Below are positions 54,542-63,000 of a stretch of 64,000 bases of DNA, piece after piece. This DNA comes from Candidatus Palauibacter rhopaloidicola. GTDB taxonomy: Bacteria; Gemmatimonadota; Gemmatimonadetes; Palauibacterales; Palauibacteraceae. The stretch is from NCBI GenBank assembly GCA_026914155.1, contig JAPPGH010000008.1, positions 1-64,000 on the forward strand. The letters are read 5' to 3'. The notes below the pieces were generated by a model. It was not told where the DNA came from. It ran no database searches and saw nothing but the letters and a program-made list of their open reading frames with translations. Both the position numbers and the translations under genes were made by a program. The number at the start of each line of letters is the position of its first letter. Position 1 is the stretch's first letter.

Positions 54542-55144
54542 TTGAACGGTCTGGCCAGGGAGCTCATGGAACGGCGCGTGCCGCACATGCTCGCGCTGTA
54601 CGCGGGCGGATCGTGGGCGCTCATCGAGTTCACCGGCTTCCTGGTCGACGAGTTCCTCTTTTCTCCACACTGGACGCGCGTGGTCATGACCGCGCTCCTC
54701 CTCCTCGTGCCGAGCGTGGCCATGCTCGCGTGGTTCCACGGCCGGCGGGGGCGGGACGATGTGCCGCTGACCGAGAAGATCGGGATCCCCGCGAACCTCG
54801 CCGTGGCCGCGATCACCCTGTTCCTCCTCTTCGGCGGCCGGGATCTCGGGGCCGCAACCACCGCCGTATCCGTGGAGACGGAGGATGGGGAGACCGTGGA
54901 GCGCGTCATCCCGAAGACGGAGTTTCGGCGGCGGGCGGCGCTCTTCCCGTTCGACGCGGGCCCCGGGCTCGGCGAGGACGAGGCGTGGCTCACGTACGCC
55001 GCGCCCACCGCGCTCGAGCTGGACCTCTCCGCCGATGACTTCTTCGAGCCGGTGGCGCCGAGCCAGTTTGCGCACCGCCTGTTCGAACTCGGGCTGTCGG
55101 ACCTGCGGGGCGTGCCGCTCGCCCTCCGGCGGCAGATCTCGTAG
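54542..55144 (+). pseudogene. 5' part of a TPR signalling-type gene, ended by an in-frame TAG
   Basis: 200 codons from TTG 54542 to TAG 55142-55144. It begins ARELMERRVPHMLALYAGGS with a helix (WALIEFTGFLV), then two membrane segments (VVMTALLLLVPSVAMLAWF, LAVAAITLFLLFGG). A periplasmic or cytosolic part ends LGLSDLRGVPLALRRQIS. The next codons after TAG (DFHAPFMVAGTVDRAEAGYR) continue the same domain in the same frame into the TPR protein. The two halves look like one gene with a nonsense codon, or a base-calling error, or readthrough. Confidence 0.75.
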
Positions 55145-55162
55145 GACTTCCACGCACCGTTC

Positions 55163-56842
55163 ATGGTCGCGGGCACGGTCGATCGGGCGGAGGCCGGGTA
55201 TCGCGTGACGCTGACGGTGCACGAGGTCAGCCGCGGATCGCCCGTGAGCGAGACCGTGCACGAGGGGCCGGACTTCCTCGCGCTCATCGACGACATGTCG
55301 GCGACGCTCGCCGAGGCGCTGCGGATCCCCGACCGTCCGGAGGTCGAGAACCTCCCGGTCCGCGAGCGGCTGACGGAGAACGACGCCGCGTGGGAAGCCT
55401 TCGGCCGCGCGTCCGAACAACTCTTCCTCCCCACCCTGGATCTCGACACCGCGATCGATCAGTTCGACGTAGCGACGACGCTGGATCCCACGTTCGCGCT
55501 CGCGCAGTACGAACTCGCCCTGCTGCTCCTCGCCGCCAACGAGCCCGAGGAAGCCATCGCCCCGATCTCGATGGCGGTGGACAACGCCTACCGCCTGCCG
55601 GAACGCGCCGGGTTCATGGTGAAGTCCGACTACTACTTCATCACTCAGCAGGCGGACCGGGCCTGGGCCGTGATCGAGATGTGGGTCGACCTCTATCCCG
55701 AGGACACCGCGGCGCTCGACTACTACAGCCTCGTGCAGACCCTCAGAGGGGACTGGGAGGGACTTCTGGAGACCCTCGGCACGCTGTACCGGCTGAGCCC
55801 CGGCGAGCACTCCCTCCTCATGGATATGGCCGACGTTCACCGGAGACTCGGGCAGTACGAACTCGCGTTGAGCGCGCTCGGCCGATACGTGGAGCAGTTC
55901 CCCGACGACGTCACGGGCCACTTGGCAATGGCCCGGATTGACCGGCGGCGCGGGGAGCACGACCGGGCGCGCGAACACCTCGGACGTGCGATGATCATCG
56001 CGCCGACGCTGCCCGACCTGGCCCTGGACCTCGCGGCGCTCGACCTCGACGTGGGCCGCTTCGAGGAGGCGCGGAGGGGATACGAACAGGCGCTGGATCT
56101 CGCCGACACGCCGGAACAGCGAGCCGACGCCCTCGAAGGCCTGAAGGCGTACTACCGATTCCGGGGACAGACCGGCGAGGCCATCCGGACGGCAAACCTG
56201 TGGCTGGACGAGGCCTCCCTGTTTCTGGCGCCGGTCGAGATCGCGCAGGACCGGTTCTCCGACATCGACCTGTACATCGAGGCGGGTCGCGACGGACACG
56301 CCACCCTCCTCCTCGACTCCCTGCAGGCGCAGTTGCCGCCCGCCCTGGCCGACTTCCAGGTACCGCGCTGGAGGATTCGCATCGCGCTCGGGGACGGGGA
56401 CGGCGAGGCGGCACTCCTCGCGTACGACGCGGCCATCGATGCCATGGAGGCGAACGACTTCGGCGTGCAGCGGCCCCTCCTGACCGCCGACCGCGGGCGG
56501 ATCGACGAACTCGAAGGGGACTACGACTCGGCGGTCGAGTACTTCCGCGAGGCGATGGCGCTGGACCCGGGCCGGAACCTCCACCGCGAGACCGGGAGCG
56601 CCCTCAGGAGAGCGGGCCGCCTGGATCTGGCCGAGTCGGAACTGCGAGAGGCGCTGCGGCGCACGCCGGCAGACCCGCACGCGCATATGGAGATGGCCCT
56701 CGTCGCGGAGGCACGCGGCGATACCGAAGGCGCTCGAGAGCATGTGCGGAGCGCGCTCGCGGCGTGGGAGCCCGCGGACGAGTCGTTCGAGCCCGCCCGC
56801 GAAGCCCGCGCGAAGCTGGCGGGTCTTGGCGGCGCGATCTGA
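55163..56842 (+). CDS. TPR-repeat protein (3' part of the TAG-interrupted gene)
   Basis: 559 aa if restarted at ATG 55163, which has no convincing RBS. The N-terminus (VAGTVDRAEAGYRVTLTVHE, GPDFLALIDDMSATLAEAL) is the second half of a TolB-like/adenylyl-cyclase-associated domain that precedes TPRs in many proteins. The rest is about ten TPRs, e.g. LDTAIDQFDVATTLDPTFAL, YELALSALGRYVEQFPDDV, FEEARRGYEQALDLADTPEQ and YDSAVEYFREAMALDPGRN. It is a protein-interaction scaffold. Together with the upstream part it would make a protein of about 766 aa with three N-terminal hydrophobic segments. Confidence 0.8.
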   Translation: MVAGTVDRAEAGYRVTLTVHEVSRGSPVSETVHEGPDFLALIDDMSATLAEALRIPDRPEVENLPVRERLTENDAAWEAFGRASEQLFLPTLDLDTAIDQFDVATTLDPTFALAQYELALLLLAANEPEEAIAPISMAVDNAYRLPERAGFMVKSDYYFITQQADRAWAVIEMWVDLYPEDTAALDYYSLVQTLRGDWEGLLETLGTLYRLSPGEHSLLMDMADVHRRLGQYELALSALGRYVEQFPDDVTGHLAMARIDRRRGEHDRAREHLGRAMIIAPTLPDLALDLAALDLDVGRFEEARRGYEQALDLADTPEQRADALEGLKAYYRFRGQTGEAIRTANLWLDEASLFLAPVEIAQDRFSDIDLYIEAGRDGHATLLLDSLQAQLPPALADFQVPRWRIRIALGDGDGEAALLAYDAAIDAMEANDFGVQRPLLTADRGRIDELEGDYDSAVEYFREAMALDPGRNLHRETGSALRRAGRLDLAESELREALRRTPADPHAHMEMALVAEARGDTEGAREHVRSALAAWEPADESFEPAREARAKLAGLGGAI

Positions 56843-56855
56843 AAGGAATCAGTCC

Positions 56856-57416
56856 GTGGTGAAGCGTACGTTGCGCGGGATCGGAGTGGCCACGCTGGCG
56901 CTGCATCTGGCCGGCAGCGGTCTTGCGGTGGGGTGTAGCGATCCCACGGAGCCCGAGTCCCCCGCCGTCATGGATCTCGGGGTCCCCGAATTCGCGCAGA
57001 TCGATGGTCTCGAACTGCGGGCGCGGCTCGACGTGACCCAGACGAGTTCCGCAACGCGCGTCCAGGTGAGCGTCCGCGCCACGAATCGAACGGACCGGGC
57101 GATCGAGTTTACGGCCGGCACCCCCTGTTTTGTGAGGCCGCTTGTGTACGCAAGGGGAGCCGACGAGTGGATCCGGTACCCCGGCAGCCCGGAAGTACTG
57201 CTCGGCCTGTTCCTGTGCCCGCAGGTCGTGTTCTTCGTCACGGTGCCCCCCGGCGAAACGCTGACACTGTCGAGCGGACCGGAATTCGGGTTGGCGGATT
57301 GGGTCGGGATGGAATACCGACCGGGCACCTATGTAGTCACGGCGACTGTCGCCGGCTCCTGGGGCGGAGGATTGCACGAGGTCGAACTCCTCGCGGGGCA
57401 GGTGGATTCCAGGTAG
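56856..57416 (+). CDS. Lipoprotein with BsuPI-like domain
   Basis: 186 aa from GTG 56856 (or 56859), with AAGGA upstream. The lipobox is GLAVGC. The mature protein is a single beta-sandwich: LELRARLDVTQTSSATRVQV, VRATNRTDRAIEFTAGTPC, VTVPPGETLTLSS, YRPGTYVVTATVAG. This resembles the BsuPI (intracellular proteinase inhibitor) family, which is often exported in other phyla. The two cysteines (TPCFVR, LFLCPQ) could pair. It is convergent with the regulator at 57426 with a 9-bp gap. Confidence 0.7.
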   Translation: MVKRTLRGIGVATLALHLAGSGLAVGCSDPTEPESPAVMDLGVPEFAQIDGLELRARLDVTQTSSATRVQVSVRATNRTDRAIEFTAGTPCFVRPLVYARGADEWIRYPGSPEVLLGLFLCPQVVFFVTVPPGETLTLSSGPEFGLADWVGMEYRPGTYVVTATVAGSWGGGLHEVELLAGQVDSR

Positions 57417-57425
57417 GCGCACTGT

Positions 57426-59750
57426 TCATCGGCGGGTGTCCTCGGTGTTGGTTCCGTCGTCGCCCAGCTTTCTCCGGAGCCTCTTGGCGACGGCGTGGAC
57501 GAGCTTCGGGGCGCGGTGGTCCGGAGGCCGCCCCCAGGCCCTGCGGAACAGGGAACGGTATGAGGACACCCGCCCCGCGTTTCCCGACAGCACGCGCAGC
57601 ACCTCGTACTCCGTGGCCGTCAGTTCCACCGGACGCCCCGCCAGGGTCACCCGGCGCCGTTCATAGTCGATGGCGAGTTGCCCGAGCACGAAGCGTTCGG
57701 GTTCGGCGTGCCTTCTCAGTGCGGCGCGAACTCTCGCCGTAAGCTCCGTGGAAGAAAACGGCTTGACGATGTAGTCGGCGGCGCCGGTGCCGAGGGCTCG
57801 GGCGATTGTCTCGTCGCGTCCGTAGGCGGAGATGAAGATCACCGGCAGATCGGCCAGCTCGGGAACGCCCTCCATCAACTCGATCCCGTCGGTCCCGGAC
57901 AGCATGAGATCGAGCAGAACGAGATGGGGTTTCTCGGCCTGGATGACGTGTGACAGTTCCCGGTGGTCGCCGGTCACGACCGCGGCGTAGCCCTCCGCGG
58001 TGAGCGCGTCGCGGACATGGCGCAGCGCCTGCGGATCGTCGTCCACGACGAGGATGCGCACCTCTGCCCCGCGTGGTGGGTGGCCCGCACGACCCCTCGC
58101 TAATCCCGCCGCCCGAGGGTTGTCGTCGGCACGCTCGGCCAACGGGACCGTGAAGGTGAACCGGGCCCCCTGGCCCTCCCCGCCACTCTCCGCCCAGATG
58201 CGTCCGCCGTGAGCCTCGACGAGTCCCTTGCAGATGGCCAGGCCCAGACCACCTTCCAGATCCTGTTTCGTGTCTCGCGGGCCGGCCCACTTCCGGAACA
58301 GGTGCGGGAGGCGTTCCGGCGGGATGCCCGAACCGTTGTCAGAGACCGTGACCGCGACGTGAGCGTCCTCCTGACGCGCGGAAACCCGGATGGGCGACGA
58401 CTCCGGAGAGTGCCTGGCGGCATTGGCGAAGAGGTTGTTCAGCACCTGCACGATGCGTTGCCGATCCACCGACACGCGAGGCAGTTCCGTGGGAAGGTCG
58501 ACGTGAACCGTGTGCCGGGCGCCGCCGTGCAGGAAGGTGTTCCTCGCCTGGTCCACGAGCGTTCCCACGTCCGAGGATTCGGTCGAGACCGACAATGTGC
58601 CCGTGGCGATGCGTCCGGCATCCAGAAGATCGCCGATGAGGCCGCTCATCTGATCGGCCTGGGCATCGATGATGCGGAAGAACTGCAGCATTTCGGGCGT
58701 GGCGAAGCCAGGCGAAGCGCCGAGCACCGTTGCCGTCGAACCCTTGATCGAGGTGAGCGGCGCGCGCAACTCGTGACTCACGATGGCGAGGAACTCCGTC
58801 CGTATCCGTTCGAGTTCCTCGAATGGCGCCAAGTCCTGCATCGTGACCACCACCGATCCGACAGCGTTCTCGGCCGTCTGGATCGGCGTGACGTTGACCA
58901 GCGTCGTCACGCTCCGGCCGTCGGGGACCGAGAGCGTCATCTCCTCGGCACGGACCGTCTCGCCGTCGGTCAGTTGCCGTGCCAGCGGGAACTCCGCCAG
59001 GGAAACCTCCCGCCCATCGGCGCGCCGACACGTCATCACTTTCAGCAGTTCCTCGGCGGCGCGTCCGGGCGAGCTCAGGCCCTCGACGATGCGCTGCGCC
59101 TCCCGGTTGGACGATACGGGCTTGCCCGTCGCGGCGTCGAAGACCACTACGCCCACCGGGGACGTTTCGATCAAAGCTTCCAAGTCGGCGCGCGCCCGGC
59201 GCTCCTCGCGGTGCGCGCGGGCGTTGGCGATCGCGGTCGCGGCCTGGGAGGCGAACAGCAACAGGACTTCTTCGTCGGCGCTCGTGAACTCCTGCCCACC
59301 CTCCTTCTCGGCAAGAAAGAAGCTGCCGACGTCCACGCCCCGGTACTTCATCGGCGCGATCAGCATCGCCGAGGACCAGATGAGATCCGACGAGAGCCCG
59401 AGCGACCGTACGTAGGCCTGCAGGTCCGCTAGCCGAAGCGGTGCCGCAAGGTCTCGGAAGTGTGCGAAAAGACGTGGTGAGTCCGGCCACGCCGCAATCT
59501 CGCGGTCTTCATCGGGGGTGAAGCCGGAGGCGACGAACTCCGCGACACCTCCGGTGTGGTCGACCGTCGCGATCATGCCATAGCGGGCCCCTGTCAGAGC
59601 CCGGGCGCTGTCGACGACCTCCCGGAGCACGGTGTCCAGGTCGAGGCTGTCGCTGACGCGCAGCACGGCAGCGCTCAAACGGGAGACACGCTCCTGGAGC
59701 ACTTCGATCTGTTGCTGCAGCCCCTCGGGATCCTCCCTCACCGGCCGCAC
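57426..59750 (-). CDS. One-protein two-component regulator: GAF-PAS-HisKA-HATPase-REC-winged helix
   Basis: About 774 aa from GTG 59750 (GTG 59741 alternative). No membrane helix. A coiled coil (LQQQIEVLQERVSRL) leads to GAF (about 30-185) and PAS (about 190-330). The kinase has H-box FLAIVSHELRAPLTSIKGS, N-box RQRIVQVLNNLFANAARHSP, G-box VSDNGSGIPPERL and GGLGLAICKGLVEAHGG. The receiver has ILVVDDDPQALRHV, phospho-Asp in LVLLDLMLSG and Lys in YIVKPFSS. An OmpR/PhoB-type winged helix follows (VTLAGRPVELTATEYEVLRV). Kinase, receiver and DNA-binding domain in one soluble chain is unusual. A longer open frame upstream to 61313 is antisense to the lipoprotein and crosses the shared promoter block, so it is rejected. 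Confidence 0.9.
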   Translation of the reverse strand: MRPVREDPEGLQQQIEVLQERVSRLSAAVLRVSDSLDLDTVLREVVDSARALTGARYGMIATVDHTGGVAEFVASGFTPDEDREIAAWPDSPRLFAHFRDLAAPLRLADLQAYVRSLGLSSDLIWSSAMLIAPMKYRGVDVGSFFLAEKEGGQEFTSADEEVLLLFASQAATAIANARAHREERRARADLEALIETSPVGVVVFDAATGKPVSSNREAQRIVEGLSSPGRAAEELLKVMTCRRADGREVSLAEFPLARQLTDGETVRAEEMTLSVPDGRSVTTLVNVTPIQTAENAVGSVVVTMQDLAPFEELERIRTEFLAIVSHELRAPLTSIKGSTATVLGASPGFATPEMLQFFRIIDAQADQMSGLIGDLLDAGRIATGTLSVSTESSDVGTLVDQARNTFLHGGARHTVHVDLPTELPRVSVDRQRIVQVLNNLFANAARHSPESSPIRVSARQEDAHVAVTVSDNGSGIPPERLPHLFRKWAGPRDTKQDLEGGLGLAICKGLVEAHGGRIWAESGGEGQGARFTFTVPLAERADDNPRAAGLARGRAGHPPRGAEVRILVVDDDPQALRHVRDALTAEGYAAVVTGDHRELSHVIQAEKPHLVLLDLMLSGTDGIELMEGVPELADLPVIFISAYGRDETIARALGTGAADYIVKPFSSTELTARVRAALRRHAEPERFVLGQLAIDYERRRVTLAGRPVELTATEYEVLRVLSGNAGRVSSYRSLFRRAWGRPPDHRAPKLVHAVAKRLRRKLGDDGTNTEDTRR

Positions 59751-59790
59751 CCTCGCGGCCGCGCCGGGCCGGTTGGACGGAATACGTCCG

Positions 59791-59858
59791 AATATCGCCG
59801 AAATATCGTCAGCACCGAGTCTCCGATCGCCCAAGGATCGCACACGAACGGCTATGAT
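59791..59858 (+). promoter_or_regulatory. Promoter-like block with 11-bp direct repeats (copy 2)
   Basis: AATATCGCC at 59791 and AATATCG at 59802 are 11 bp apart; AATACGTCC precedes at 59781. TCGCCC is at offset 37, GATCGCA at 46 and CTATGAT (possible -10, 59853-59858) at 62, the same spacing as at 49161. It faces the lipoprotein at 60069 and lies 41-108 bp upstream of the divergent regulator start, so it could serve both genes. Confidence 0.65.
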
Positions 59859-60068
59859 AAGAGTCCGGTGGCTCCTTAACCAGCGTCTGGCATGGCAAGG
59901 AGACCTCCCGGCGTCGTGGGCATCTCCGAAGGGATTGGGCGGCGTCCGCGTGACCGCAAGGCTCGCGGCAGGTCCTGCTCGACTTGGCATAGCGCCGTCC
60001 TTTCCCTTTCCCCTCCCACTGATGGTCGCAGCGGGGGCCGGTACGTCCTTGGCAGGGAGGCGTGTGAC
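59859..60068 (+). other. Long untranslated leader of the second giant lipoprotein gene
   Basis: About 200 nt between the inferred -10 and ATG 60069, with AGGGAGG about 9 nt before the ATG. I see no riboswitch consensus and no convincing ORF. A pyrimidine-rich tract is present around 59998-60016. Confidence 0.4.
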
Positions 60069-63000
60069 ATGCACAGAGCCGGAAGCCTCACAAACGCCCT
60101 CCCCGTGGTGGTTGTTCTTGTCGGCGTGGCAGCCTGCGGTGGAGACGCGGGGCCGACGCCGCCGACACCGACACCTCCTCCCCCGCCTCCGCCGCCCGTC
60201 GCCCCCGTGCAGGTCGGAACGATTCCGAATCAGACCGTGGCGACCGGGCAAACGGCGACCCTGGACGTGTCCTCGTTCTTTCGCGATCCCGATGGCGGTG
60301 CGCTCACGTACACGGCCGAATCTTCCGCCACCGCGGTGGTCTCGGTGTCGCTGTCCGGAAGCACGCTGACGCTGACGGGTGTCGTGGACGGGACGGCGAC
60401 GGTCACGGTGACGGCCCGGGATCCGGACGGCCTGACCGCCGCGCAGAGCTTCGGGGTGACGGTCGAAACGCCGAACCGCGCGCCGGAAGCGGTGGGGACG
60501 ATTCCCGCACAGCAGGTGACCGTGGGCGCGACCGTGACGCTGGACGTGTCTTCGTACTTCCGCGATCCGGACGGGGACGCTCTCACATACACAGCCGCGT
60601 CTTCGGCCCCCGGCGTGGTCTCCGCCTCGCAGTCCGGCAGTACGCTGACGCTGTCCGGCGTGACGGAGGGAACGGCGGCAGCGACCGTAGTGGCCGCCGA
60701 TCCAGGCGGCCTCACGGCGACCCAGGGCGTGGCCGTGACCGTGCAGGCCGGCTTCGATGACGATTTCGACTCGGCGGCCAACCTCGGTGGCTGGACGACT
60801 CACAACACCACCACGTCCGTGGCCGGGGGCGTATTGCATCTGACGAACACGACGCCCGACCGGCTGGGTGTCGCCGAGCGCACAGCGCTTCCGTCCACAC
60901 TCACCGAGTGGACGATGCAGGCGAGCATGGGCCGCGCGGAGCGTGGCGCGAGCCCCGGCGTGGTCTCGCTCACCGGCCACGGGCGGTTCAGTGCCGTCCG
61001 TTTCGTGCTGAGGACGCTCGACGACACGGCCGGTGCTTCCCGCAACTACGAGTTCGCCGTATTCGACAGCCGGGAACAGGAATGGATTCTGGCGACGAAC
61101 CTTTCCGGCGACTCGGACGCGATCAACGAAGGCACGGGCGAGTTCACCGAGATCACGCTCGGCGTGGACAGCGGACGCGGCGCGGGCGGAGACTTTGTGG
61201 CGTTCGCGGGCGAGGAGGAGCTCTTTCGAGTCAACCTCGGGCGCGCCGCCTTCGAGGGCGTTCTTTTCGGCGAACTCCTGCGGCACGCGACCGGGGTCTG
61301 GCTGGTGAGTCAAGGCGCCGTTGGCGTGACCTCGCTACACGACCGGGTGCGGGTGACGGGTACCGAGAGCGCCGCCCCCAGGACCGATGGCGGCGGGGCC
61401 CTCGAGGCGACCGACGTCGCGACGCTAACCGCGAGCGTGACGCCCAGCCGCCCGCCGGAGCCCGTGGGGACGGTCCCGGCGCGGACCGTGGCGGCGGGCG
61501 CGGCCGTGACGCTGGACGTGACCTCGTACTTCCGCGATCCGGACGGCGACGCCCTGACATACGCGGCGTCCTCATCCAGCACGGATGTGGCGACGGCCGA
61601 CGTGGCGGGCTCGTCCATCACGATTCGCGGCGTCGCGGACGGGACGGCGACCGTAACGGTGACGGCGACCGACCCGGACGACCTGTCCGCCGCGCAGGAG
61701 TTCGATGTGACCGTGTCCGGATCCCGCGTGACGAACCTGACGAACCACTCGGCCGATGACTGGAGTCCCGCGTGGTCCCCCGATGGCTCTCAGATCGCCT
61801 TCACGTCCTTCCGAGACGACGCCAACTTCCCGGAAATCTATGCGATGAACGCGGACGGGAGCGGCCAAACGAACCTGACGAACCACCCCGCAAGTGACGC
61901 AGGGGCCGCGTGGTCTCCGGACGGGACCCGGATCGCATTCGGCTCCGACCGGGGCGACCGCGGCGGCAACTTCGAAATCTACGTGATGAACGCGGATGGG
62001 AGCGGCGTGACCCGGCTGACGAATCACTCTGCGCGTGACGTGGGTCCTGCGTGGTCCCCGGACGGGGCCCGGATCGCCTTCACGTCCCGTCGAGACGGCA
62101 ACGCGGAGATCTACGCGATGAATGCGGACGGGAGCGGCGTGACCCGGCTGACGGACCACTCCGCGGATGACTATCACCCGACGTGGTCCCCGGACGGGGC
62201 CCGGATCGCCTTCACGTCCCGTCGAGACGGCAACCGAGAGATCTACGTGATGAACGCCGACGGGAGCGGCGTGACGCGCCTGACGAATCACGCCGCGTTC
62301 GACGCGTGGCCCGCGTGGTCCCCGGACGGGACCCGGATCTCTTTCGCGTCCGACCGGGACGGCAACTTCGAAGTCCACGTGATGAACGCGAGCGGGAGCG
62401 GCGTGACCCGGCTGACGAACCACTCCGAGTTCGACGGGGCGGCGGCGTGGTCCCCCGATGGTGCCCGGATCGCCTTCGAATCCGAACGGGACGGCAACGC
62501 GGACGTCTACGTGATGGACGTTCCCGCGCTTCCTCCCCCACCGCCTCCGATGGCCCCCGTGGCGGTTGGAACGATTCCCGACCAGACGGTGGCGCCAGGG
62601 CAAACGGCGACGTTGGACGTGTCCTCCTCCTTCCGCGATCCCGAAGGCGGCGCGCTGACGTACACGGCCGCGTCGTCGGCTCCGGCGGTGGTCTCCGTGT
62701 CGGTGTCGCGGAGCACGCTGACGATGGCGGGCGTGGCGGACGGGAGCGGGACCGTCACCGTGACCGCGCGGGATCCGGACGGCCTGACGGCCGAACAGAG
62801 ATTCGGCGTGACGGTCGGCGGAGGCGGAAGCGACGACCACAGCTGCGTCCGCGGGCGGGAGACGGTCCTGGCGTGGGCAGGTTCGGCGGCGGGCGTGCTG
62901 ACCGCCGGCGACGAGGACTGTTTCGTGGTCATCGTGCCGTCGGCGGCCCCGGCGGGCCGGCTCACGGCATGGACCACCGGCGACACGGACACCTACGGAA

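Noticed and set aside
55142..55144. TAG read as pyrrolysine
   Set aside because: The protein is a TPR/TolB-like scaffold, not a methylamine methyltransferase, and no pyl genes are visible. Nonsense mutation, error or suppression is more likely.
59859..60068. Riboswitch in the 200-nt leader
   Set aside because: No known riboswitch core could be recognised by eye. A covariance-model search would be needed, and nothing in the sequence supports naming one.
59751..61313. N-terminal extension of the kinase-receiver protein to 61313
   Set aside because: It is antisense to the second giant lipoprotein, carries no domain, and crosses the promoter block conserved at 49161. GTG 59750 or 59741 precedes the coiled coil and GAF directly.
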